Positions 52,721-63,025 of a DNA stretch of 64,000 bases are shown in pieces. Source of the DNA: Streptomyces thinghirensis (lineage in GTDB: Bacteria; Actinomycetota; Actinomycetia; Streptomycetales; Streptomycetaceae); NCBI GenBank assembly GCA_021502835.1, contig JAKFGP010000052.1:82447-146446 (forward strand), in the 5' to 3' direction. The notes below the pieces were generated by a model. The model ran no database searches. It was given only the letters and a program-made list of their open reading frames with translations, and had not been told where the DNA came from. Position 1 is the stretch's first letter, and every line of letters starts with the position of its first letter. Position numbers and translations under genes: made by a program.

Positions 52721-53701
52721 GTGACCGATGAAGTGAAGGAAACTTTCGGCAGCGCGGGCGGCGGCAGCAGTGCGACCGGTACGACCGGTGGCCGCCGGGG
52801 CGCCGGAAGCGGCGGCGCGCCGCCCGCGCCCGCCGCCCTCGCGGCCAAGGTGCGCACGCTGGCGCCGTCGATGACCCGTTCCATGCAGCGGGTCGCCGAG
52901 GCCGTCGCGGGCGACCCCGCCGGCTGCGCGGCCCTCACGGTCACCGGCCTCGCCGAGCTGACCGGCACCAGCGAGGCCACCGTGGTGCGCACCGCCCGGC
53001 TGCTCGGCTACCCCGGCTACCGCGACCTGCGCCTCGCGCTCGCCGGACTCGCCGCCCAGCAGCAGTCCGGCCGCGCGCCCGCCATCACGACCGACATCGC
53101 GGTCGACGACCCGATCGCCGACGTCGTCGCCAAGCTCGCCTACGACGAGCAGCAGACCCTCGCCGACACCGCCGCCGCCCTGGACGCCGTCCAGTTGGGC
53201 GCGGCCGTCGCCGCACTGGCCGCCGCCCGCCGCACCGACGTGTACGGCATCGGCGCGTCCGGGCTGGTCGCCCAGGACCTCACCCAGAAGCTGCTGCGCA
53301 TAGGGCTGATAGCCCACGCGCCCGGCGATCCGCACCTCGCCGTCACCAACGCGGTGCAGTTGCGGGCCGGGGACGTCGCCATCGCGATCACGCACTCCGG
53401 TTCGACCGGGGACGTGATCGAGCCGCTGCGGGCCGCCTTCGAACGGGGCGCGACGACCGTCGCCGTCACCGGCCGGCCCGACAGCCCCGTCACGCAGTAC
53501 GCGGACCACGTGCTGACCACGTCCACGTCGCGGGAGAGCGAGCTGCGGCCGGCGGCGATGTCGTCGCGGACCAGTCAGCTGCTGGTGGTGGACTGTCTGT
53601 TCGTGGGGGTGGCGCAGCGGACGTATGAGTCGGCTGCGCCGGCGTTGGCCGCGTCGTACGAGGCGTTGGCGCATCGGCATGGGTCGCGCGGGAGACCGTA
53701 G
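52721..53701 (+). CDS. murR: MurR/RpiR family transcriptional regulator
   Basis: 326 residues, intact. GTG 52721; helix-turn-helix region AAKVRTLAPSMTRSMQRVAE, CAALTVTGLAELTGTSEATV, VRTARLLGYPGYRDLRLALA; then a SIS sugar-phosphate domain: RTDVYGIGASGLVAQDLTQK, LAITHSGSTGDVIEPLRAAF (here AIAITHSGSTGDV), ERGATTVAVTGRPDSPVTQY, RPAAMSSRTSQLLVVDCLFV. Upstream of murQ and a PTS EIIBC, so it probably senses MurNAc-6-P. A dispersed repeat lies between it and murQ. Confidence 0.88.
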   Translation: MTDEVKETFGSAGGGSSATGTTGGRRGAGSGGAPPAPAALAAKVRTLAPSMTRSMQRVAEAVAGDPAGCAALTVTGLAELTGTSEATVVRTARLLGYPGYRDLRLALAGLAAQQQSGRAPAITTDIAVDDPIADVVAKLAYDEQQTLADTAAALDAVQLGAAVAALAAARRTDVYGIGASGLVAQDLTQKLLRIGLIAHAPGDPHLAVTNAVQLRAGDVAIAITHSGSTGDVIEPLRAAFERGATTVAVTGRPDSPVTQYADHVLTTSTSRESELRPAAMSSRTSQLLVVDCLFVGVAQRTYESAAPALAASYEALAHRHGSRGRP

Positions 53702-53734
53702 GGCTTGCGATGTGTGGGTGGCTGCGGGCCGCAG

Positions 53735-53768
53735 TGTGGCTGGTCGCGCCCACGCGGCGGAGCCGCAT
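53735..53768. repeat. Dispersed intergenic repeat, copy 2 (34-bp core)
   Basis: Identical over 34 bp to 29107-29140 and in the same orientation on the plus strand; after a short variable part both have CCCGCGCCCCT. Here it lies in the murR-murQ gap and is followed by two 31-bp direct repeats instead of the hairpin seen in copy 1. Confidence 0.85.
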
Positions 53769-53780
53769 ATCAATACAGTC

Positions 53781-53842
53781 CCGCGCCCCTGGGCAATCAC
53801 AGGCACCGAAGCCGCGCCCCTGGGCAATCACAGGCACCGAAG
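53781..53842. repeat. 31-bp direct repeat, two copies
   Basis: CCGCGCCCCTGGGCAATCAC plus AGGCACCGAAG is present at 53781-53811 and again, exactly, at 53812-53842. It ends 19 bp before the conserved start of murQ, so it may affect its leader. Confidence 0.9.
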
Positions 53843-53861
53843 TTGAAAAGAGCGGCTTCTC

Positions 53862-54797
53862 ACGACCTCAACCCCCCACCACCCCGACCTCCGTTCCCAG
53901 TTGGAGACGTTGACCACCGAGGCGTTCCGGCCCGAGCTGGCCGAGATCGACCGGATGCCCACCCTCGACATCGCGCGCGTGATGAACGGCGAGGACACCG
54001 CCGTGCCCGCCGCCGTCGCCGAGCGGCTGCCCGAGATCGCCGCCGCCGTCGACGCGATCGCCGCCCGGATGGCACGCGGCGGACGGCTGGTCTACGCGGG
54101 CGCCGGTACGGCCGGCCGCCTCGGCGTGCTGGACGCCTCCGAATGCCCGCCCACCTTCAACACCGCCCCGGGGCCGGTCGTCGGACTCATCGCGGGCGGC
54201 CCGGACGCCATGGTCACCTCCGTCGAGGGCGCCGAGGACTCCGCCGAGCTGGCCCGCGCCGACCTGGACGCCCTCGGCCTGACCGCGGACGACGCGGTGG
54301 TCGGCGTCTCCGCCTCCGGCCGCACGCCGTACGCCATCGGCGCCGTCGAGCACGCCCGCGCGCGGGGGGCCCTGACCGTCGGGCTGGCGTGCAACAGCGG
54401 CAGCGCCCTGGCCGCCGCCGCCGAGCACGGCATCGAGGTCGTCACCGGACCCGAGCTGATCACCGGCTCCACCCGCCTGAAGGCCGGTACGGCGCAGAAG
54501 CTGGTCCTGAACATGCTGTCGACGATCACGATGATCCGCCTCGGCAAGACGTACGGGAACCTGATGGTGGACGTGCGCGCCTCCAACGAGAAGCTGCGCG
54601 CCCGCTCGCGCCGCATCGTCGCGCTCGCCACCGGTGCCGCCGACGACGAGATCGAGCGCGCGCTGACCGCCACCGGCGGCGAGGTCAAGCACGCGATCCT
54701 GACCCTGCTGGCCGATGTGGACGGCCCGACGGCCGCCCGCCTTCTGGAGGACTCCGGCGGCCACCTGCGCGCCGCGCTGGCGGCGGCGAAGGGCTGA
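53862..54797 (+). CDS. murQ: N-acetylmuramic acid 6-phosphate etherase
   Basis: About 311 residues if translation begins at ACG 53862, where TTSTPHHPDLRSQLETLTTE gives the conserved N-terminus; an in-frame TGA precedes it and no ATG, GTG, TTG or CTG is available before TTG 53901. MPTLDIARVMNGED, LVYAGAGTAGRLGVLDASEC, PPTFNTAPGPVVGLIAGGPD, VGVSASGRTPYAIGAVEHAR, LKAGTAQKLVLNMLSTITMI, TYGNLMVDVRASNEKLRAR and EVKHAILTLLADVDG match MurQ (SIS domain plus C-terminal helices). It cleaves the lactyl ether of MurNAc-6-P to GlcNAc-6-P in cell-wall recycling. Body is intact. Confidence 0.93.
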   Translation, partial: TTSTPHHPDLRSQLETLTTEAFRPELAEIDRMPTLDIARVMNGEDTAVPAAVAERLPEIAAAVDAIAARMARGGRLVYAGAGTAGRLGVLDASECPPTFNTAPGPVVGLIAGGPDAMVTSVEGAEDSAELARADLDALGLTADDAVVGVSASGRTPYAIGAVEHARARGALTVGLACNSGSALAAAAEHGIEVVTGPELITGSTRLKAGTAQKLVLNMLSTITMIRLGKTYGNLMVDVRASNEKLRARSRRIVALATGAADDEIERALTATGGEVKHAILTLLADVDGPTAARLLEDSGGHLRAALAAAKG

Positions 54798-54812
54798 CCG
54801 CACGCTCGGGGG

Positions 54813-56280
54813 GTGCACAAGGACCCCCACAAGGACCCCGCCGCCACGGCCGCCGCGCTGCTCCCTCTGGTCGGCGGTGCCGCGAACGTCACCTCCGTCG
54901 CCCACTGCATGACCCGTCTGCGCCTGGGCCTGACCGACCGCACCCGCGTGGCGGACGCGGCGCTGCGCGCGCTGCCCGGCGTGCTCGGGGTGGTGGAGGA
55001 CGGAGACTCGTACCAGGTGGTGCTGGGGCCGGGGGTGGTCGGCCGGGTGACGGAGGCGTTCGAGGCGCTGCTGGCGGCCGGCGGGGGCGGCGCGGCGGAC
55101 GCTCCCGCCGTCCCGGTGGACGGTGGGGGCGGCACGGCGGACGCCCTCGCCCTGCGCGGCGCCGCGCTGAGGGCGCGGCAGAAGGAGCGCAACGCGACCC
55201 CGCTGAAGACGGCCCTGCGCCGCGTCGCGAACATCTTCGTCCCGCTCATCCCGGCCCTGATCGGCTGCGGGATCGTCGCGGGCATCGCGGGCCTGCTGAC
55301 GAACCTGGGATGGCTCCCCGGCGTCACGCCCGCCCTGGCCGCCCTCTCCTCCGCCTTCATGGCGCTGATCGCGGTGTTCGTCGGCCACAACACGGCGAAG
55401 GAGTTCGGCGGCACGCCCGTGCTGGGCGGCGCGGTCGCCGCCGTCGTCGTCTACCCGGGCGTGGCGAAGGTGACCGCGTTCGGCGCCGCGCTCGCCCCCG
55501 GCCAGGGCGGGGTCCTGGGCGCCCTGGCGGCGGCACTGCTGGGCTGCCAGGTCGAGAAGTGGTGCCGCGCCCGCCTCCCCGGCACCCTGGACGTCCTGCT
55601 CACCCCGACCCTGACGGTCCTGGTCTCCGGCCTGGTCACCCTCTACGTCCTCATGTACGCGGCCGGCGAGGTCGCCACCGCCATCGGCACGGCGGCCGAC
55701 TGGCTCCTGACGACCACGGGCGCCCTGGCCGGTCTGATCCTCGGCGGCCTCTTCCTCCCCCTCGTGATGCTGGGCCTCCACCAGGCCCTCATCCCCATCC
55801 ACACCACCCTCATCGAGCAGCAGGGCCACACCGTCCTGCTCCCCATCCTGGCCATGGCGGGCGCCGGCCAGGTCGGCGCGGCAGCGGCGGTCTACGTCCG
55901 TCTGCGCCACGACACCACCCTCCGTACGACGATCAGATCGGCGCTCCCGGCCGGCCTGCTCGGCGTCGGCGAACCCCTGATCTACGGCGTCTCCTCCCCC
56001 TCGGCCGCCCCTTCCTCACCGCCTGCGTGGGCGGGGCGGCGGGCGGCGCCTTCGTCGGACTGTTCGGCGATGCTCGGCACCGGCGTGGGGGCGACGGCGA
56101 TCGGCCCGTCGGGCTGGGCACTGTTCCCGCTCCTCGCGGGCGGCGGGAGGCTGGGCGGCGACGGCGGGCGTGTATGGCGGCGGGCTGCTCACCGGATACG
56201 TGGTCGGCTTCGCGGCGACGTACTTCTTCGGCTTGGGCGACGGCGCCGACCGTGCCGTGTGCGACTCTGGGGGAACATGA
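54813..56280 (+). CDS. PTS EIIBC transporter (MurNAc/GlcNAc-type, murP-like)
   Basis: About 489 residues. GTG 54813. N-terminal EIIB: LLPLVGGAANVTSVAHCMTR with the phosphorylated Cys (codon ~32), LPGVLGVVEDGDSYQVVLGP. EIIC: KTALRRVANIFVPLIPALIG, CGIVAGIAGLLTNLGWLPGV, FMALIAVFVGHNTAKEFGGT, LDVLLTPTLTVLVSGLVTLY, GLHQALIPIHTTLIEQQGHT, SALPAGLLGVGEPLIYGVS (GEP motif). It imports and phosphorylates a sugar at the membrane, here probably MurNAc, giving MurQ its substrate. No EIIA is encoded here. Four single-base shifts near 56005, 56075, 56155 and 56170. Confidence 0.85.
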
Positions 56281-56846
56281 ACCACGCCCAGCTGACCGCC
56301 CTGGGCCGCGCCCTGCGTCTCCTCGGTGAGCACGGCGAGGCCCTGACCGCCGACACGCCGGACGCCAAGCTGCACGAGGTACGCGCGGACCTCAAACGCG
56401 CGATGGACCAGCTGGAGGAGAGCGTCTCCACGACGGCCCCCAGCACCCGCTGCCCGGAACACCCGAACGGCCCGGTCGACAAGGCCGCCCCCGACCTGTG
56501 CCTGCTGTGCGAGACCCGCCGCCGCACCGCCCGCCGCACCGAGTACAACGGCGGCCCGCTCCCCGCCCGGCACACCGAGCCGGTCCAGTCCCGGTACGGG
56601 ATGCGTGGCGAGCGGCCGCAGCCCCAGCAGCGCTGGCTGCCCGAGCTGTGGAACGGCCAGGCGTGGCAGCTGTGCGGCACCCCGCGCCGCGACCGCCGCG
56701 AGGCCGAGCTGTACATCGCGGCCCAACTGCGCGCGCCCCGCGCCGCCATGGCGTACCGGCTCGTCCACGAGTTCACGGACTACGAGGTGCTGCGGGTGTG
56801 GGGCACGCCGGTCCGGGTGGACATCGAGCCGATGGGCGGCGTCTGA
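56277..56846 (+). CDS. Conserved hypothetical protein with CxxC pair
   Basis: 189 residues, intact; ATG overlaps the transporter stop (ATGA). MNHAQLTALGRALRLLGEHG, AKLHEVRADLKRAMDQLEES (helical), STRCPEHPNGPVDKAAPDLC then LLCETRR (Cys-x15-17-Cys-x2-Cys), YGMRGERPQPQQRWLPELWN, GQAWQLCGTPRRDRREAELY, YRLVHEFTDYEVLRVWGTPV. A metal site is possible. Role unknown; its neighbours are MurNAc genes and a TetR. Confidence 0.75.
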   Translation: MNHAQLTALGRALRLLGEHGEALTADTPDAKLHEVRADLKRAMDQLEESVSTTAPSTRCPEHPNGPVDKAAPDLCLLCETRRRTARRTEYNGGPLPARHTEPVQSRYGMRGERPQPQQRWLPELWNGQAWQLCGTPRRDRREAELYIAAQLRAPRAAMAYRLVHEFTDYEVLRVWGTPVRVDIEPMGGV

Positions 56847-56857
56847 GCACAACTCCC

Positions 56858-56899
56858 GCGTAGTACTATGGCCGCAGTGGTTCACTCGTAGTACTACGC
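56858..56899. promoter_or_regulatory. Perfect 11-bp inverted repeat ahead of tetR
   Basis: GCGTAGTACTA (56858-56868) and TAGTACTACGC (56889-56899) are exact reverse complements, 20 bp apart; each holds TAGTACTA, itself palindromic. The last base is 16 bp before the TetR start. It is a strong candidate for a doubled TetR operator over the promoter. Confidence 0.7.
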
Positions 56900-56915
56900 C
56901 TGGAGTGTTTTCACC

Positions 56916-57494
56916 ATGGTGAGACGGAACGACGAACGTCGCGCCGCCCTCGTGGACGCCGCGATCGAGGTACTGGCCGAACAGGGCGCCCGGGGCCTGA
57001 CCTTCCGCGCGGTGGACACGAAGGCCGCCGTCCCGGGCGGCACCGCGTCCAACTACTTCGTCAACCGCGACGACCTGCTCACCCAGGCCGGCGCCCGCGT
57101 CTACGAGCGGCTCCACCCCGACGAGGCCACCATCACCCGCCAGCGCACGGCCGCCCGCGACCGGGACACCTACGTCGTCCTGATGCGCGAACTCGTCGAC
57201 CGCATCGCCTCGTTCCGCACCGGCTACCTCGCGCTGCTGGAACTCCGCCTGGAGGCCACCCGCCGCCCCGAGCTGCGCGCGGTCCTGACCGAACGCATCC
57301 GCGCCGACGTCGCCGCCAACGTCTCCTACCACGAGGCGTCCGGTCTCCCCGGCGACGCGATGGCCGTCAAGCTGCTCTACCTCGCCCTGAACTGGCTGAT
57401 CGTCGAACAGCTCACCCTGCCGGACGTCTTCACCCCGGCCGAGCGCGACGAGCTGGTGGCCGCCGCCGTCGAACGCATCGTGGCGCCGGACTAG
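56916..57494 (+). CDS. TetR/AcrR family regulator
   Basis: 192 residues, intact. MVRRNDERRAALVDAAIEVL, AEQGARGLTFRAVDTKAAVP, GGTASNYFVNRDDLLTQAGA is the helix-turn-helix; IASFRTGYLALLELRLEATR, RPELRAVLTERIRADVAANV, LLYLALNWLIVEQLTLPD make the ligand part. Ten or more bases of perfect inverted repeat lie directly upstream, so self-repression is likely. No clear target gene next door. Confidence 0.92.
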   Translation: MVRRNDERRAALVDAAIEVLAEQGARGLTFRAVDTKAAVPGGTASNYFVNRDDLLTQAGARVYERLHPDEATITRQRTAARDRDTYVVLMRELVDRIASFRTGYLALLELRLEATRRPELRAVLTERIRADVAANVSYHEASGLPGDAMAVKLLYLALNWLIVEQLTLPDVFTPAERDELVAAAVERIVAPD

Positions 57495-57881
57495 TTCCGC
57501 ACGCTCTCGTGGTTCGTCCTGCGCAGCCGGGCCCGCATCAGCTCCTCCGGCCGCGCGTCCGCCACCGAGCCCTTCGGGCAGTCCCACTCCCGGCCCCCCA
57601 CCGACCGGCCGCAGCCGCACGTTGCCGCGGACGTGCCCCATGACCTCCCCCACGCGTCCGTCCCGCGTGTCCACGGTATGCGCGCCGACCGCCGGCCGCT
57701 CACCCCGCACCACCGACGCCAGCCGCTCGGCGACCCGGACGTTGCAACGCCCCAGGTCGACCAGCGCGAACGGCTCCTCGCTCGCGCCGGTCACCGGATC
57801 GACGCACAGGGACGGCAGTACGACTCCGGCACCCACGAGGGCCTGCCGCAAGGACTCGACGACTTCTTCGGTCGACCGCAC
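57491..57881 (-). CDS. Conserved Streptomyces hypothetical protein
   Basis: About 130 residues. GTG 57881, GGAGGTGAGG upstream. RSTEEVVESLRQALVGAGVV, LPSLCVDPVTGASEEPFALV, DLGRCNVRVAERLASVVRGE, RPAVGAHTVDTRDGRVGEVM, GHVRGNVRLRPVGG, REWDCPKGSVADARPEELMR (after a shift near 57597) and ARLRRTNHESVRN. It is divergent from the XRE/DUF397 genes, a frequent arrangement. Function unknown. Confidence 0.7.
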
Positions 57882-57999
57882 CCTTCCTCACCTCCACGCT
57901 GAGTTCGTGATTCGCGACACAGCGTGTCCGGTGCGGTCTCTAACCTGGCCATACAGGGCGCCCCAACAACCCCTGCTGTGCGACCGGGAGTTCCATGCC

Positions 58000-58838
58000 A
58001 TGCCTGGACCTAAAGACCTCGACCCCGCCCGTCCCCCGCGCCCTGCTGGGCGCCGAGCTACGTCATGCCCGCGAGAAGACCGGGCTGAGCCAGGAGGAGC
58101 TGGGCGGGCGGTTGTTCGTCAGCGGCTCGTTCATCGGCCAGTTGGAGGCCGGTACGCGGAGGATGCAGCCGGAGTACGCGCGCCTGCTGGACGAGGTCCT
58201 CGCGACGGAGGACTTCTTCCAGCGCAACTGCGCGGCTTCGGCGAAGTCGAAGTATCCCGAGCACTTCGCCGAGGCGGCGGAGGCTGAGGCGACCGCCACG
58301 GAGATCAGGGAGTACGCACCCCTGCTGATCCCCGGCCTGCTGCAAACGCCCGCGTACACCAGGGCGGTTTGCCATGCCTACCAACCCACGGCGCCGAGCG
58401 AGGTGATCGAGGAGCTGGTGACGGCCCGGATGGAACGGACCCGCCTCCTCGACGATCCAACAGAGCCTCTGTTGTGGGTCGTACTGGACGAGGGCCGCGC
58501 TGCGTCGGATGACCGGGGGCCGTGAGGTGATGGCCGAGGCACTCGGCCACATCGTCGGCCTGATCAGCAGGAACCGGATCATCATGCAGGTGCTGCCGTT
58601 CGAGGCGGGAGCGCATGCCTCACTGGAAGGCGCCATCAAACTGATGGACTTCGAGGACGCGCCACCGCTGGTGTACTTCGAGGGTGTCGGCACCGGGCGG
58701 CTGGAGGACGAGCCCGCTGTCGTGCGCTACCAGCGGCACACGTACGACCTCCTCTCAGCCTGTTCCCTGTCCCCGAAGAACTCCCTGGCCATGGTCGAGG
58801 CGATGGCGCAGGATTACGGCCATGAGGACCATCCCTGA
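58000..58838 (+). CDS. XRE-type regulator with DUF5753 domain
   Basis: About 279 residues. ATG 58000 gives MPGPKDLDPARPPR; then RALLGAELRHAREKTGLSQE, ELGGRLFVSGSFIGQLEAGT (helix-turn-helix), RRMQPEYARLLDEVLATEDF, YAPLLIPGLLQTPAYTRAVC, TARMERTRLLDDPTEPLLWV, and after a shift near 58495 EVMAEALGHIVGLISRNRII, MQVLPFEAGAHASLEGAIKL, ALEMVEAMAQDY-like end (SLAMVEAMAQDYGHEDHP). It is the usual partner of the DUF397 protein that follows (16-bp overlap of genes). ATG 57995 gives a different first few residues. Confidence 0.9.
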
Positions 58839-59031
58839 GCACCACCTGGACTGGCGCAAGTCCAGCTACAGCGGGGGCAGCGGCGGCAACTGCCTGGAGG
58901 TAGCCGTCGGCCGCACGGCCGTCGTCCCCGTCCGCGACAGCAAGAACCCCCACGGCCCGAACCTACTCGTCCGGGCTGACGCCTGGGCGGCCTTCGTCAG
59001 CGACCTCAAGGCGGCCCCGGCCAGCAAGTGA
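58822..59031 (+). CDS. DUF397 protein
   Basis: 69 residues, intact. MRTIPEHHLDWRKSSYSGGS, GGNCLEVAVGRTAVVPVRDS, KNPHGPNLLVRADAWAAFVS, DLKAAPASK: the W-x-K-S-S-Y-S and the V-x-V-R-D-S-K signature is diagnostic for DUF397. It is the small downstream partner of XRE/DUF5753 regulators, whose pairs control development and secondary metabolism in Streptomyces; it starts within the regulator gene, so translation is coupled. Confidence 0.95.
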   Translation: MRTIPEHHLDWRKSSYSGGSGGNCLEVAVGRTAVVPVRDSKNPHGPNLLVRADAWAAFVSDLKAAPASK

Positions 59032-59067
59032 CCGTTGGTACGGAGGGCCCCACCCTCTCTCCCAAAC

Positions 59068-59095
59068 CGAGGACACTTCACCCCAAGTGTCCTCG
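59068..59095. terminator. 11-bp hairpin after DUF397
   Basis: CGAGGACACTT (59068-59078), loop CACCCC, AAGTGTCCTCG (59085-59095), a perfect stem 37 bp after the DUF397 stop, followed by ATTTC. A good terminator for the regulator pair. Confidence 0.75.
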
Positions 59096-59280
59096 ATTTC
59101 GGAGACCACCCCCCAGCCGATCCACCCACCACCCGCCGAAGGCCGCCGAGACGGCCCGGCGTGCATGTGAGGCGCGAGCGCGCTCCCGCACGCCGGGGCA
59201 CTGGGCAGCCCACGTACGGGACCCGCGTACCCGGGCCACCACTTCCCCGGGCCGCCCGCTCGCTTCTCACCCGTGCTGGA

Positions 59281-59351
59281 GCGACCCGAGTCAAGGGTCG
59301 GCCGCAGGCCGATCGGCGCAGCCGACGCGCAGCGCCCTTTACTCGGGTCGC
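59281..59351. other. Large stem-loop, 17-bp stem with one mismatch
   Basis: GCGACCCGAGTCAAGGG (59281-59297) pairs with CCCTTTACTCGGGTCGC (59335-59351), one mismatch; the 37-base loop itself has GTCGGC/GCCGAC pairing. This is larger than typical terminators here. It could end the esterase transcript or be a structured RNA. Confidence 0.6.
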
Positions 59352-59393
59352 GGAAGCACGACACCGGCAAAGAGGCGGGCGGCCCCAACGGCC

Positions 59394-60919
<1,526 letters not shown>

Positions 60920-61012
60920 TCACTCCTCACCGAACGCCGCTGGACGTACGTACGGCAGTAGTTGGTGATCCCACGGACTTTACGCCGCGGTGCGCATCCG
61001 GACCGGGTCGGG

Positions 61013-62149
<1,137 letters not shown>

Positions 62150-62297
62150 GTGGGGCTCCTCGGGTGGGTACCGGACGTAGTGCGCATGCATGCATCCTGC
62201 ACCAACGAGAACCATCGCACCCGGCGCGGCCATTCCGGCCACCACGGCCCGACCGACGTGATCCGAGCACACCGGAGCCGGAGCGCTGACACCACGC

Positions 62298-62346
62298 GGT
62301 GCCATGTGGCACCCAATGGCACCAGGTAATGCCACTCAATGACACC
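62298..62346. promoter_or_regulatory. Palindrome and three direct repeats upstream of OYE gene
   Basis: GGTGCCATGTGGCACC (62298-62313, perfect apart from the central TG) is followed by three spaced copies of AATGNCACY: AATGGCACC (62315-62323), AATGCCACT (62328-62336) and AATGACACC (62338-62346). The set lies 150 bp before the OYE start and ~100 bp before the ribbon-helix-helix gene, so either could be its target. Confidence 0.45.
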
Positions 62347-62393
62347 GCTCATTTATGCAGGTCAGAGCACTTTCGGTTCGCCCCACCTTCACC

Positions 62394-62444
62394 AGACGCC
62401 ACTGAGGCTTGCTTTGACGCCACCGTGGCGCCATCATGGCGTCA
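62394..62444. promoter_or_regulatory. Phased 8-bp operator array over the RHH gene start
   Basis: TGACGCCA (62415-62422), TGGCGCCA (62426-62433, a perfect palindrome) and TGGCGTCA (62437-62444) repeat exactly every 11 bp and fit TGRCGYCA; a fourth, AGACGCCA, is at 62394-62401. The last overlaps the ATG. Spacing by one helical turn is typical of cooperative ribbon-helix-helix binding, here probably self-repression by the gene product. Confidence 0.65.
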
Positions 62445-62958
62445 TGGACCTCACCCCGTACGTCGACGCCCTCCGCCGCGAACTCGCGGTGGCCGCCGAA
62501 GCCGGCGGTGACGAAGCCCGCGAGCTTGGCTGAGAGGCTCACCGCCCCCTGGAGTCGGCGACCCGGCTGACCATGCTCAACGTGCTCTCCGCCGCGATGG
62601 ACGAGATCACCCATGAACTCGCCCCCGGCTCGGTCGACGTGCGGCTGCGCGGGCTCGACCCCGACTTCGTGGTGACGCCGCCGCCCACCGACGGCTTCGG
62701 GGAAGCGGCCGGCGCGTCCGTCCAACCGCTCAGGTCACAGGCGCCCTCCGACGGCGAGAGGGCGGCACCGCCCGCGTCAACCTGCGCCTGCCGGCCCACC
62801 TCAAGGCGCGCGCCGAGGAGGCCGCGAGCAGCGAGGGCCTCTCGGTCAACGCGTGGCTGGTGCGGGCCGTGTCGGCCGCGGTCGACGGCGGCAACCGGCC
62901 GCGCACGACGGAGAGGACCCGCACCGTCGGACAGAGCTTCACGGGCTGGGTGCGCTAG
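62444..62958 (+). CDS. Ribbon-helix-helix (HicB/Arc-type antitoxin-like) protein
   Basis: About 171 residues. MDLTPYVDALRRELAVAAEA, ERLTAPLESATRLTMLNVLS, AAMDEITHELAPGSVDVRLR, GLDPDFVVTPPP and the C-terminal RVNLRLPAHLKARAEEAASS (beta strand plus helix, ribbon-helix-helix), EGLSVNAWLVRAVSAAVDGG, RTVGQSFTGWVR. Often labelled toxin-antitoxin HicB in Streptomyces, but no toxin is next to it; DUF4097 and an ABC transporter are. Shifts near 62525 and 62760. Probably a self-repressing regulator. Confidence 0.75.
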
Positions 62959-63025
62959 CCGCGCACCCGCCCCCACCACGCCCACCAGCGAAGACGCTCC
63001 AAGGACTCACGAGGACGGTACAGCC

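Larger units (their letters stand above)
59032..59393. other. Convergent gap rich in hairpins
   Basis: 362 bp between DUF397 (+) and the carboxylesterase (-) with no supported gene. It holds a short terminator hairpin (59068-59095) and one large hairpin (59281-59351). Remaining sequence is GC-rich with no repeat or signal I can name. Confidence 0.6.

Noticed and set aside
53781..53842. CRISPR array at the 31-bp repeat
   Set aside because: Only two adjacent copies with no spacer between and no cas genes.
59281..59351. tRNA gene in the large hairpin
   Set aside because: A 17-bp stem and no anticodon or TPsiC arms; folding does not fit a cloverleaf.
62444..62958. Complete toxin-antitoxin pair
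   Set aside because: No small toxin-like gene on either side; the next gene is DUF4097.
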